Shown piece after piece: positions 1 to 7,525 of a stretch of 64,000 bases of DNA. The position numbers and the translations under genes are program-made. Within the stretch, counting starts at the first letter, position 1. Each line of letters starts with the position of its first letter. This DNA comes from AC-32 sp963717475 (GTDB lineage Bacteria; Actinomycetota; Thermoleophilia; Gaiellales; Gaiellaceae): positions 124,001-188,000 of the forward strand of contig OY970337.1 of the NCBI GenBank assembly GCA_963717475.1. Reading direction: 5' to 3'. The notes under the pieces were generated by a model. It did not search any database. It was not told the origin of the DNA and saw only the letters and a program-made list of their open reading frames with translations.

Positions 1-284
1 GCGGAGCGCGAGACCTGAACGAGGCCCGCGCCTACGCGCACGCGATCCTCGAGTCGCCGTCCGGAGTGCGGGTCGACGCGCCCGAGACCCTCGAGCGCTT
101 CCGCGAGCTGCTCTCGAACGGGAGCGACCCACGGGAGCTGATCCGCGAGCTGAAGGCGGTCGGAGGCGACCTTCGCGCCGTTCGCCGGGCGCTGACGGGC
201 GCAGACCGCGGCCCGGAGCTCTGGACGGTCGTCGCGGCGCTTCCGCGCGACGAGGCGCTGAGGAGGATCGATGCAGCTCTATGA
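1..284 (+). CDS. gltX: glutamyl-tRNA synthetase, C-terminal end (5' truncated by window)
   Basis: The reading frame is open from base 3 and ends at the TGA at 282-284. It encodes about 93 residues of an all-helical C-terminus. The segment RALTGADRGPEL followed by a helix ending in ALPRDEALRRI resembles the anticodon-binding end of glutamyl-tRNA synthetase, where an ALTG..xGPEL signature is usual. The catalytic domain lies outside the window. It overlaps the cysS start by 14 bases, and gltX before cysS is a common bacterial order. The identification rests on this short tail and on synteny, so it is good but not certain. Confidence 0.72.
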   Translation, partial: GARDLNEARAYAHAILESPSGVRVDAPETLERFRELLSNGSDPRELIRELKAVGGDLRAVRRALTGADRGPELWTVVAALPRDEALRRIDAAL

Positions 285-1560
285 CACCGGCAGCAGGCAG
301 CTCCGCGAGCTGCCCGAGCCGCCCGGGCCGATCCGGATGTACTTCTGCGGCCCAACCGTCTACCAGCGCATTCACATCGGCAACGCGCGGCCGTTCGTCC
401 TCTCGATGTGGCTCAAGCGCTGGCTCGAGCGCACCGGCTACGAGGTCACGCTCGTCGAGAACATCACCGACATCAACGACAAGATCTACGCGGCCGCGCC
501 GGGGGCGAGCGCCGAGCTCGCTTCGAACGCCAGCGACTGGTACGTCGAGGACACGAGCCTGCTCGGGCTAGGCCGCCCCGACCACGAGCCGAAGGCGACC
601 GAGACCGTTCCGCAGATCGTCGCGCTGATCGAGGAGCTCGTCGCGAGCGGCCACGCGTACCCGGCCGGCGGCGACGTCTATTTCCGCGTCGCGAGCTTCT
701 CCGACTACGGGCGGCTCTCGGGCAGGCACGAGGACGAGGACGCCGTCCGCAATCCGTCCGAGGAGGCGGAAGCCGAGGAGCTGAAGGAGGACGCGCGCGA
801 CTTCGCGCTTTGGAAGGGGCACAAGGAGGGCGAGGACACCTGGTGGGACTCGCCCTGGGGCCGCGGCCGGCCCGGCTGGCACATCGAGTGCTCCGCGATG
901 GCGGAGGCCTTTCTCGGGCCCGCGTTCGAGATCCACGGCGGCGGCCTCGACCTGATCTTCCCGCACCACGAGAACGAGGTCGCGCAGTCCCGCTCGGCCG
1001 GCCGCGAGTTCGCGCGGATGTGGATGCACAACGGGATGCTGCGGCTCGCCGGAGAGAAGATGTCGAAGTCGCTCGGGAACATCGTCTCGCTACGGGACGC
1101 TCTGGAAAGCTGGGGCCGCGAGACCGTGCTCGTCTACTTCCTCGGCGGCCACTGGCGGAAGCCGCTCGACTACTCCGACGTCACGCTCGAGCAGGCGGCG
1201 GCGCAGGCGGAGAGCTTCCGCAATGTCTTCCGGTCGGAATCCGAGCCCGGCGGCGACTGGGAGCAGCTCGCCGCCGCCCTCGACGACGACTTCAACACGC
1301 CGGAGGCGCTGGCGGTCATGCACGGGTGGCGCGATCACGAGCTCCTGCGCCCTGGGCTCGAGATTTTCGGGCTGGAGTCGCTCGCCGAGAGCGAGAGCGC
1401 TCCCGCCGAGCTCGAGGAGCTTGCGCAGCTGCGCGCGGCGGCGAGGGAACGCAAGGATTTCGCCGAAGGCGACCGCCTGCGCGACGAGATCGAGGCTGCG
1501 GGCTGGCAGGTCCGCGACGTCGACGCCGAGCCAGGCTTCCAGCTCGTTCCGAAGCGGTGA
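271..1560 (+). CDS. cysS: cysteinyl-tRNA synthetase
   Basis: Class I aminoacyl-tRNA synthetase that charges tRNA-Cys in the cytoplasm (429 residues, slightly short for the usual 450-480). The HIGH motif appears as HIGN at residues 35-38, just after a zinc-ligand Cys26 in YFCGPTV. The other expected zinc ligands are in the HIECSAM region. KMSKS is at residue 263. The N-terminus YFCGPTVYQRIHIGNARPFV fits CysS rather than the related mycothiol ligase MshC. The start overlaps the gltX end, and its TGA overlaps the GTG of rlmB (GTGA), suggesting coupled translation. Confidence 0.95.
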   Translation: MQLYDTGSRQLRELPEPPGPIRMYFCGPTVYQRIHIGNARPFVLSMWLKRWLERTGYEVTLVENITDINDKIYAAAPGASAELASNASDWYVEDTSLLGLGRPDHEPKATETVPQIVALIEELVASGHAYPAGGDVYFRVASFSDYGRLSGRHEDEDAVRNPSEEAEAEELKEDARDFALWKGHKEGEDTWWDSPWGRGRPGWHIECSAMAEAFLGPAFEIHGGGLDLIFPHHENEVAQSRSAGREFARMWMHNGMLRLAGEKMSKSLGNIVSLRDALESWGRETVLVYFLGGHWRKPLDYSDVTLEQAAAQAESFRNVFRSESEPGGDWEQLAAALDDDFNTPEALAVMHGWRDHELLRPGLEIFGLESLAESESAPAELEELAQLRAAARERKDFAEGDRLRDEIEAAGWQVRDVDAEPGFQLVPKR

Positions 1561-2264
1561 CCTCCGAGCTCGTCTACGGCCGGCGGCCGGTGCGCGAGGT
1601 CCTGCGTGGGCCGCGCGAGGTGCGCGAGCTCTGGGCGACCGAGCGGTCACTCCGAGCGGCGCCGTGGCTGAGCGACGCGCCGGTCCGCGTCCAGCGCAAG
1701 CCCGAGCGCGACCTCACCGCCGAGGCCGGGACCGCCGACCACCAGGGCGTCCTCGCCCGGGTGGAGCCCTTTCGCTACGCGGACGCGTACGAGCTCGGGC
1801 GGGCTGAGGCGCCGCTGCTCGTCTGTCTCGACTCCGTGACCGACCCGCGCAACCTCGGCGCGGTCATCCGCAGCGCCGATGGGGCCGGCGCGACAGGCGT
1901 GGTCGTCCCCGAGCACCGCGCGGCGCGTGTCACCCCAGCGGTGTGCCGCGCGTCGGCGGGAGCGGTCGAGCACGTCCCCGTCGCGGTCGTCAAGAACCTC
2001 GCGCGCTACCTGGGCGAGGTCAAGGGCCAGCGGCTCTGGGTCTGGGCCGCGGACGGCGGAGCCGAGAAGACGATGTGGCAGGCAGACCTCTCGGGCGGGA
2101 TCGCGCTCGTCCTGGGCGCGGAAGGGAAGGGCCTGCGCCCGCTCGTCCGCCGGGCGTGCGACGACGCCGTCGCGATTCCTCTCTCCGGGCAGGTGGAGTC
2201 GCTGAACGTCAGCGTCGCGGCGGCGCTCCTCCTCTATGAGGCCAGGCGGCAGCGCGGTGGCTGA
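1557..2264 (+). CDS. rlmB: 23S rRNA 2'-O-ribose methyltransferase, TrmH/SpoU family
   Basis: 235 residues from a GTG that shares four bases with the cysS stop. Residues 3-60 (VYGRRPVREVL...) form the small RNA-binding domain typical of RlmB. The SPOUT catalytic domain follows, with SpoU motif 1 (DPRNLGAVIRSADGAGATG), motif 2 (LVLGAEGKGL) and motif 3 (IPLSGQVESLNVSVAAALL) carrying the conserved Asn, Glu and SLNVS. It is expected to methylate a ribose of 23S rRNA, the E. coli homologue acting on G2251. cysS-rlmB adjacency is also seen in Bacillus (cysS-mrnC-yacO). Confidence 0.9.
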   Translation: MTSELVYGRRPVREVLRGPREVRELWATERSLRAAPWLSDAPVRVQRKPERDLTAEAGTADHQGVLARVEPFRYADAYELGRAEAPLLVCLDSVTDPRNLGAVIRSADGAGATGVVVPEHRAARVTPAVCRASAGAVEHVPVAVVKNLARYLGEVKGQRLWVWAADGGAEKTMWQADLSGGIALVLGAEGKGLRPLVRRACDDAVAIPLSGQVESLNVSVAAALLLYEARRQRGG

Positions 2265-2700
2265 GCCGACGCTCTATCTGTTCGACGGCTACAACCTCGC
2301 CCACACGGGCTCGTTCGAAGACCCGAGGGAGCTCGTCGACCTGCTCGCCAGCTTCGTCGCGCTCCGCGGCGCCCGCGGGATCGTCGTCTTCGACGGCGGC
2401 GGCTCCGAGCAGACGCGCGGCCCGCTCGAGGTGCGCTACGCGGCCCACGCCGACACGTTGCTCGAGCGCCTGGCCGCGGAGAACCGGGACCGCGAGACGG
2501 TCTGCCTCGTCTCATCCGATTCCGCGGTGCGCGGGACATCCGGCCAGCAGGTGCAGAAGCAGAGCTCGCGAAACTTCCTGGCAGACCTGTCGAGCGTCGA
2601 GCATGGCGAGGTGAGCAGGTACCGAATTGGCGATCGCGTGGACGACGAGACGCGAAAACGCTTGGAAAAGCTGCGCAGAGGACAAGGGTCCGGTCAATAG
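2257..2700 (+). CDS. rae1: NYN-domain ribosome-associated endoribonuclease, Rae1/YacP-like
   Basis: About 147 residues from GTG 2257, eight bases inside rlmB. An upstream ATG at 2236 is possible, but starting at VAEPTLYLFDGYNLAH aligns with YacP proteins, which begin a few residues before the LxDGYN motif. Conserved acidic residues of the PIN/NYN fold are visible in LFDGYN, VFDGGG and SSDSAV. Bacillus Rae1 cleaves mRNA in the ribosomal A site. The order cysS-rlmB-rae1-sigma factor matches the Bacillus cysS-mrnC-rlmB-yacP-sigH block, supporting the call. Cleavage specificity here is unknown. Confidence 0.82.
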   Translation: MAEPTLYLFDGYNLAHTGSFEDPRELVDLLASFVALRGARGIVVFDGGGSEQTRGPLEVRYAAHADTLLERLAAENRDRETVCLVSSDSAVRGTSGQQVQKQSSRNFLADLSSVEHGEVSRYRIGDRVDDETRKRLEKLRRGQGSGQ

Positions 2701-2717
2701 AGATCAAACGCAAGGTC

Positions 2718-2746
2718 TTGAAATCGTGTTGGGACCTTGCTACCTT
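2718..2746 (+). promoter_or_regulatory. sigma-70-type promoter upstream of the sigma factor gene
   Basis: TTGAAA at 2718-2723 and TACCTT at 2741-2746 are separated by exactly 17 bases, in a locally AT-richer gap between the rae1-like stop (2700) and the sigma gene (2805). This suggests the sigma gene has its own promoter rather than depending only on readthrough from rlmB-rae1. It is motif-based only. Confidence 0.5.
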
Positions 2747-2804
2747 CACCTCAACCAAAGGGTGAGGCTTGCAAAGCTCGCCGGTCCTCAGCGAGGGGGA
2801 AGCA

Positions 2805-3467
2805 ATGCCCGCTCGAACCGCTCAGCCGCTCCAGACACCGCAGAAGCTTCAGCGAGAGCTGGCGGACCTGCAGCTTGTGATGCGGGCTCGCAACGGCGAC
2901 CAGAAGGCGCTCGACGAGCTCATTCGCCGGTACCAGGGCTTCGTTCGGCTGAAGGCGAGCTCGTACTTCCTCGCCGGCGGCGACGCCGACGACCTCATCC
3001 AGGAGGGCCTGATCGGCCTCTACAAGGCGGTGCGCGACTTCAGTCCCGAGCTGTCGTCCTTCCGCAGCTTCGCCGAGCTGTGCGTGACGCGGCAGATCAT
3101 CACGGCGATCAAGAGCGCGACCCGGTTCAAGCACTCGCCGCTGAACACGTACGTCTCTTTCAGCCACACGCCCGCCGGCCAGGAGAGCGAGGGCGACTGC
3201 ACCCTCGGGGACGCGCTGCCTGGCCCGTCGGTCGACGACCCGTCGGTCTGCGTGATCTCGACGGAGGAGCTGCAGTCGCTCGTGTTCACGCTGGGCACGG
3301 GGCTCTCGAAGCTCGAGGCGGACGCTTTGAAGCTGTACCTCGAAGGCGAGTCGTACGAGACGATGGCGGAGCGCCTCGGTTGCGACACCAAGACGATCGA
3401 CAACGCCCTGCAGCGCGTGAAGCGCAAGGTCTTGCAGCATCAGCAGACGCGCCAAGTCCTTTCCTAG
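2805..3467 (+). CDS. RNA polymerase sigma factor, SigH-like (sigma-70 family)
   Basis: 220 residues. ATG 2805 is chosen because a strong GAGGGGGA ribosome-binding site lies at 2793-2800; a longer reading from 2769 lacks one. Region 2 spans residues 20-95 (DELIRRYQGFVRLKASSYFL, then DDLIQEGLIGLYKAVRDF, the core-binding and -10 recognition helices). Region 4 is near residues 165-215, with a helix-turn-helix around YETMAERLGCDTKTIDNAL and RVKRKV. No region 1.1 or 3 is evident. Size and position after a yacP-like gene match Bacillus sigH, but the physiological role in a non-sporulating actinobacterium cannot be read from sequence. Confidence 0.85.
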   Translation: MPARTAQPLQTPQKLQRELADLQLVMRARNGDQKALDELIRRYQGFVRLKASSYFLAGGDADDLIQEGLIGLYKAVRDFSPELSSFRSFAELCVTRQIITAIKSATRFKHSPLNTYVSFSHTPAGQESEGDCTLGDALPGPSVDDPSVCVISTEELQSLVFTLGTGLSKLEADALKLYLEGESYETMAERLGCDTKTIDNALQRVKRKVLQHQQTRQVLS

Positions 3468-3575
3468 CCGCTGATTTCACACAATCGGCACGAACGCGTC
3501 ACACATGCGTGCGCGGTCGGCGGGTACCGTCCCAAACCCCCACCCACCCGAGGGGAGTACTGAGCTTGCGCGCTG

Positions 3576-3600
3576 GATATCTTTTTGATATCTAGATATC
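3576..3600 (+). promoter_or_regulatory. GATATC palindrome array, candidate operator of the downstream HTH gene
   Basis: Three GATATC hexamers lie at 3576-3581, 3587-3592 and 3595-3600, ending four bases before the ATG at 3605. The last two make a perfect 14-base palindrome, GATATCTAGATATC. The array is strikingly AT-rich against the 70 percent GC background and contains TAnnnT-like -10 hexamers such as TATCTT (3578-3583). Either it is a promoter overlapped by an autoregulatory site or it supports a nearly leaderless transcript. Function is inferred. Confidence 0.5.
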
Positions 3601-3604
3601 TGGG

Positions 3605-3994
3605 ATGGCGCGACCAAGGCGAGACGCGGACGAGACTCCGCTCTTCGTGCGGATTCCCTCCGCCGAAGCGGCCAAGCTGCACCACGCCTCGAACGTGCTC
3701 GGGGCGCCGAAGCGCGAGCTGATCACGCGCCTCGTCTCGCGCTACGTCGACCCGTCCGACCTCGGCTCGCTCACGGAGCTGGGCAGCGCGGACTGGGCGG
3801 TCGGTCAGCATTCCTTCCGGCCCGTCGAGGAGCTCGAGATCCTGACGCCCGCTCAGCTCGCAGGCCTGCTCCAGATCGAGGAGGCAACGCTGATCGAGCT
3901 CGCGGAGAAGAAGGAGCTCCCGGGCCGCAAGATCGGAGAGGAGTGGCGTTTCTCGCGCGAGGCGATCCTCGCGTGGCTCGCCGAGGAGGAATGA
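3605..3994 (+). CDS. excisionase-family helix-turn-helix DNA-binding protein
   Basis: 129 residues. The C-terminal 55 residues (LTPAQLAGLLQIEEATLIEL, then KKELPGRKIGEEWRFSREAI and LAWLAEE) match the small MerR-like HTH_17 / excisionase fold, with the typical wing motif LPGRKIGEEWRFSR. The N-terminal half (LFVRIPSAEAAKLHHASNVL, then RELITRLVSRYV) looks like a ribbon-helix-helix-type segment, so two DNA-binding modules may be combined. It starts four bases after an AT-rich palindrome array, suggesting autoregulation. Its stop overlaps the next ATG (ATGA). No integrase accompanies it, so a host regulator is likelier than a true excisionase. Confidence 0.7.
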   Translation: MARPRRDADETPLFVRIPSAEAAKLHHASNVLGAPKRELITRLVSRYVDPSDLGSLTELGSADWAVGQHSFRPVEELEILTPAQLAGLLQIEEATLIELAEKKELPGRKIGEEWRFSREAILAWLAEEE

Positions 3995-4431
3995 GAACCG
4001 GCCGGATCGAGCGGGAGTGGGGCGCGGAAGCGCTCCAGCCGACCGTCGGCTGGAAGGTCTGGCGCGTGGAGAACGGCCTGCTCGTGAGCGTGCTCTACGG
4101 CGACCCGTGGCCGGTCGACGAGCCGCTGCGCGCCGCCTGCGTCCGCCACGACCACGAGGCGCCCGCGCGCGCCTGCGAGTGCGGGATCCACGCCGGCCGC
4201 GAGCTTGCCGAGTGGTGCCACTACCTCGCCGTCGGCGCGGAGGCGCGCGTCTTCGGCCGGGTCCTCCTCTGGGGCGCGACCGTCGAGGGCGTTCACGGCT
4301 GGCGCGCGGCCTGCGCGCGGCCCGCCGAGATCTTCGTCCCGCCGGCCGTGACCGTCGACACGGACCGGCTGTGCGCGTACGGCGTGCCCGTGCACACGCT
4401 CGAGCCGGTGCGAGAGGCGGTGCCGGCATGA
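3991..4431 (+). CDS. conserved hypothetical protein with Cys/His-rich core
   Basis: 146 residues, translationally coupled to both neighbours by ATGA overlaps. I do not recognise a named family. The middle contains ACVRHDHEAP followed by ARACECGIHAG, then EWCHYL, a spacing of Cys and His that could bind a metal. The C-terminal half (VFGRVLLWGATVEGVHGWRA, then ACARPAEIF) looks like a small beta fold. Its position between a DNA-binding protein and clpP suggests a shared transcript, but nothing indicates an enzymatic role. Similar CxCGIxA small proteins recur in actinobacteria as uncharacterised genes. Confidence 0.65.
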   Translation: MRTGRIEREWGAEALQPTVGWKVWRVENGLLVSVLYGDPWPVDEPLRAACVRHDHEAPARACECGIHAGRELAEWCHYLAVGAEARVFGRVLLWGATVEGVHGWRAACARPAEIFVPPAVTVDTDRLCAYGVPVHTLEPVREAVPA

Positions 4432-5014
4432 GCCCGCTCGTCCCGATGGTGATCGAGCAGACCTCTCGCGGCGAGCGCTCGTTCGACATCTACTCGCGGC
4501 TGCTCAACGACCGGATCGTGATGGTCGGCTCGCCGATCGACGACGAGGTCGCGAACGTCGTCGTGGCGCAGCTCCTCCACCTGGAGTCCGACGACCCGGA
4601 CAAGGACATCTCGCTCTACGTCAACTCTCCGGGCGGCGACGTCTACGCGGGCCTGGCGATCTACGACACGATGACCTTCGTGAAGCCGGACATCCGGACG
4701 ATCTGCGCGGGATCGCGATGTCGATGGGCGCCGTCCTGCTGGCCGCCGGGACGAAGGGAAAGCGCAGCGCACTGCCGAACGCGAAGATCCTGATCCACCA
4801 GGTCTGGACCGGCCAGTTCGGCGGCCAGGCCTCCGACGTCGAGATCCGCGCCCGCGAGGTGCTCGATCTCAAGCGCCGCGTCGAGCAGATCCTCGCCGAC
4901 CACACTGGCCAGCCGCTCGACCGCGTCTCGGAGGACACCGACCGCGACCATTTCCTGAGCGCCCAGGAAGCCCTCGAGTACGGCCTGATCGACGACGTGA
5001 TCGCTCACCGCTAG
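4428..5014 (+). CDS. clpP: ATP-dependent Clp protease proteolytic subunit, interrupted by a frameshift
   Basis: Serine peptidase that forms the tetradecameric Clp barrel. Residues 1-95 (from MSPLVPMVIEQTSRGER) read in one frame to TICAG at 4710. The rest (IAMSMGAVLLAAGTKGK onward to the TAG at 5014) reads in another frame. The junction GCG-GG-ATC at 4707-4714 lacks one base of a glycine codon. Restoring it gives a full-length 195-residue ClpP with catalytic Ser in MSMGA, His in LIHQVW and Asp near the C-terminus. The break falls just before the active-site serine, so as sequenced the product would be inactive. A consensus error seems likelier than real loss. Confidence 0.88.
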
Positions 5015-5018
5015 GCGC

Positions 5019-5024
5019 TACGCT
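5019..5024 (+). promoter_or_regulatory. -10 element of tRNA-Thr gene
   Basis: TACGCT lies 15 bases before the first base of mature tRNA-Thr, the same spacing seen before the other stable-RNA genes in the window. This places transcription start within a few bases of the mature 5' end. No clear -35 is seen. Confidence 0.4.
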
Positions 5025-5033
5025 GGCGGGGCT

Positions 5034-5107
5034 GCCGGAGTAGCTCAGCTGGTCAGAGCAACGCATTTGTAATGCGTAGGTCGTGGGTTCGAATCCCACC
5101 TCCGGCT
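5034..5107 (+). tRNA. tRNA-Thr (anticodon TGT)
   Basis: Full cloverleaf: acceptor GCCGGAG pairs with CTCCGGC, D-arm GCTC/GAGC, anticodon stem ACGCA/TGCGT with loop TTTGTAA (anticodon TGT at 5068-5070), T-arm GTGGG TTCGAAT CCCAC, discriminator T at 5107. CCA is not encoded. It reads ACA codons. Confidence 0.97.
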
Positions 5108-5178
5108 CTCCGAAACCGCTCGGCGCCCTCCTTCGTACCAATCCACCGGAAACCCGATCCGACTCAAGGAGGGTGGAA

Positions 5179-6246
5179 GTGGGAGAGCTTCTTTCCGTTT
5201 CGCGCCGGCGTGCACTGCTTGCGCTGGCGCTCATGCTCGGCCTCGCCGCCATCGCGGTCGCACCTTTGCGGGCGGCGCACGACAACTCGTTCGCGGTCGT
5301 GCCGCTGGTCTCGGACCAGCCGAACGTCGCAGCCCACACCGATCCGAACCTCGTCAACGCCTGGGGACTGACTTCGAGCGCGACGAGCCCATGGTGGGTC
5401 GCCGACAACGGCACCGACAAGTCGACGCTCTACCGCGGCTCCGACGGACAGCCGCAGGCGCTCGTCGTCGACGTGCACGACGCGCCGACGGGCACCGTCT
5501 TCAATCCGACCAACGCGTTCACGCTGCCGACGGGCGGCAAGGCGCTGTTCCTGTTCGACACCGAGGAGGGCAAGGTGCTCGGCTGGAACGGCGCGCAGGG
5601 AACGACGGCCGTGGTCGTGGCCAATCTCGACGACGGGGCGATCTACAAGGGGCTTGCGATCTCCAACGAAGCCGCGGGCCCGCGCCTCTACGCCGCGGAC
5701 TTCCACAACGCGAAGGTGGACGTCTTCGACGGCAGCTTCGGCCTCGTCCACGACAGCGGCTTCGTCGACCCGAGCCTGCCGAGCGGCTACGCGCCGTTCG
5801 GGATCCAGACGATCGGCGATCGCGTCTTCGTTTCCTATGCGCAGCAAGACGAGGACATGGAGGACGAGGTGGCCGGCCAGGGCAAGGGCTTCGTCGACGC
5901 GTACGACCTGACGGGCAACCTGCTCGGACGCGTCGCCCAGCACGGCCAGCTGAACGCACCTTGGGGGCTCGCGATGGCGCCTGACAGCTTCGGGCATTTC
6001 GCGGGCGACCTGCTCGTGGGCAACTTCGGCGACGGCCAGATCAACGCCTACGCGGAGCTCGGCAACGGGCACTTCGTGCACCGCGGCGAGCTGCGCGACT
6101 CGAGCGGCAAGTCTCTGTCGATCGACGGCCTCTGGGCGCTGCAGTTCGGCCAGGGCGGCAACAACGGGCCTGCCGGCACGCTCTTCTTCACGGCCGGCCC
6201 GGACGACGAGAGTCACGGGCTCTTCGGCCAGATCGTGGGCGGCTGA
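5179..6246 (+). CDS. secreted TIGR03118-family protein, beta-propeller-like
   Basis: 355 residues from GTG 5179, chosen because AAGGAGGG at 5166-5173 sits 5-6 bases upstream. A signal peptide is evident: RRR, then the hydrophobic ALLALALMLGLAAIAVA, cleaving near LRAAHD. The mature part carries repeated blocks (NAWGLTSSATSPWWVADNGT, SGYAPFGIQTIGDRVFVSYA, LNAPWGLAMAP) of the kind seen in NHL/SGL-like propellers and in the TIGR03118 family. It is exported, and no enzyme function is established. It follows tRNA-Thr and is convergent with the glycosyltransferase 19 bases away. Confidence 0.72.
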   Translation: MGELLSVSRRRALLALALMLGLAAIAVAPLRAAHDNSFAVVPLVSDQPNVAAHTDPNLVNAWGLTSSATSPWWVADNGTDKSTLYRGSDGQPQALVVDVHDAPTGTVFNPTNAFTLPTGGKALFLFDTEEGKVLGWNGAQGTTAVVVANLDDGAIYKGLAISNEAAGPRLYAADFHNAKVDVFDGSFGLVHDSGFVDPSLPSGYAPFGIQTIGDRVFVSYAQQDEDMEDEVAGQGKGFVDAYDLTGNLLGRVAQHGQLNAPWGLAMAPDSFGHFAGDLLVGNFGDGQINAYAELGNGHFVHRGELRDSSGKSLSIDGLWALQFGQGGNNGPAGTLFFTAGPDDESHGLFGQIVGG

Positions 6247-6265
6247 GGCCCAACTTCAAGGACCG

Positions 6266-7525
6266 TTACTGCTTGCGGGCGAGCTCCAGGATCAGGTCGG
6301 CTGCCTTGACCGTCCCGGGGCTCGCCTGCAGGCGCGCCGACGCCTCGCGGAGCCGCGGCCGCTCCGCGGCGAGTAGCCGCTCGATCGCGCCGTGCAGCTC
6401 GGCATCCTCGAACGCGTAGGTCGGAAGGCGCTCGCCGAAGCCGCATTCCGCCACGCGCTGGGCGTTGTCGTACTGATCCCAGAACAAGGGGAGCACGATC
6501 ATCGGCTTGCCGAAATGGACGGCCTCGGTGACGGTGTTGTTGCCGCCGTGCGTGATCACGAGATCGACGTGCGGCAGGATCGCCGGCTGCGGCAGGAACT
6601 CGGCGCCCGTCATGTTCGGCGCGAGCTCGATCAGCTCGTGCTGCGGGCCCTTGGAGACGACGTAGCGGTGCGGGGTCTCCGCCAGCGCCGCGACGAGCCG
6701 GTTCATCAGCTCGACGTCGGCCGAGCCCAGGCTGCCGAGCGAGACGTAGACCAGCGCGCCCTCGCCCTGAGGCGCCTGCCAAGAGTCGTCCACCGAGCGG
6801 ACGCACGAGTCGAGCCGGTGCCACTGCGGCCCGAGCGGCCGCGAGCGCTCGTAGTCGAGCTCGGCCGGATACAGATAGAGGTCGAGGAAAGGCGACTCGT
6901 GGATCAGCTCGAGCTCCGGCAGCGGCGGTGCGCCGCGCTCCTCGCAGAACGCCGAGAACTCGCGCCACAGAGGCTCGTGCAGCTCGCGGTAGCGCGCACG
7001 GAACTCGTCCCACCGGGCCGTGTCGCCTGTCGCGTAGCCGGAGAACGTCGGCGGTAGCGCAGGGTCGTTCAGCTCGAGAGGGTTGCAGGAGACGATCCGC
7101 ACCCACGGCCGCCCGCTCGCCGGCACTGCCGGGAACGAGACCACGTTGTCCTCGACGATCACGTCCGGCTCGAGCTCGCCGAAGATCTCGCGCAGGCGGT
7201 CGTCGACGTAGCGCGCGCCGTCCACGAGCTCCTGCCAGACCGGGAGGATGAACGTCTCGAGCTGCTCGATCGTCGGCTTGCGGAACTCGGGCGCGGTGTC
7301 GCGCACGAAGTCCTTCCAGAACTGGCCCGGAGCCTCCTCCACCTCGGGTGCCGGCTTCAGGCGCATCAGCGCCTCCTCGAAGCCCTGCGCCTCGAGCGTT
7401 CCCGCGAACGACTCCTCGACGACGAAGACGACCCTGTGGCCGCGCTCGAGGAGCACGCGTCCGATCCCGACGCAGTTGTTGGTCGGGCCGAACGCGCCCT
7501 CGGGAAAGAAGACGACCGTGCTCAA
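6266..7525 (-). CDS. glycosyltransferase, MGT/UGT type (GT1 fold)
   Basis: 419 residues from TTG 7525, which overlaps the upstream stop (TTGA). The N-terminal Rossmann half begins STVVFFPEGAFGPTNNCVG. The C-terminal half has the nucleotide-sugar signature of GT-B UDP-glycosyltransferases: LPHVDLVITHGGNNTVTEAV followed by GKPMIVLPLFWDQYDNAQRV. MGT-family enzymes glycosylate macrolides or other small molecules, and the acceptor here is unknown. Coupling to a trans-sulfuration enzyme is not an obvious pathway link. Family assignment is strong, substrate open. Confidence 0.82.
   Translation of the reverse strand: MSTVVFFPEGAFGPTNNCVGIGRVLLERGHRVVFVVEESFAGTLEAQGFEEALMRLKPAPEVEEAPGQFWKDFVRDTAPEFRKPTIEQLETFILPVWQELVDGARYVDDRLREIFGELEPDVIVEDNVVSFPAVPASGRPWVRIVSCNPLELNDPALPPTFSGYATGDTARWDEFRARYRELHEPLWREFSAFCEERGAPPLPELELIHESPFLDLYLYPAELDYERSRPLGPQWHRLDSCVRSVDDSWQAPQGEGALVYVSLGSLGSADVELMNRLVAALAETPHRYVVSKGPQHELIELAPNMTGAEFLPQPAILPHVDLVITHGGNNTVTEAVHFGKPMIVLPLFWDQYDNAQRVAECGFGERLPTYAFEDAELHGAIERLLAAERPRLREASARLQASPGTVKAADLILELARKQ

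Noticed and set aside
408..2264. Long plus-strand frame spanning cysS and rlmB
   Set aside because: Only its last 235 residues are real (rlmB); the rest is out of frame with conserved cysS.
3605..3994. Phage excisionase marking a prophage
   Set aside because: No integrase or phage genes nearby; housekeeping genes flank it.
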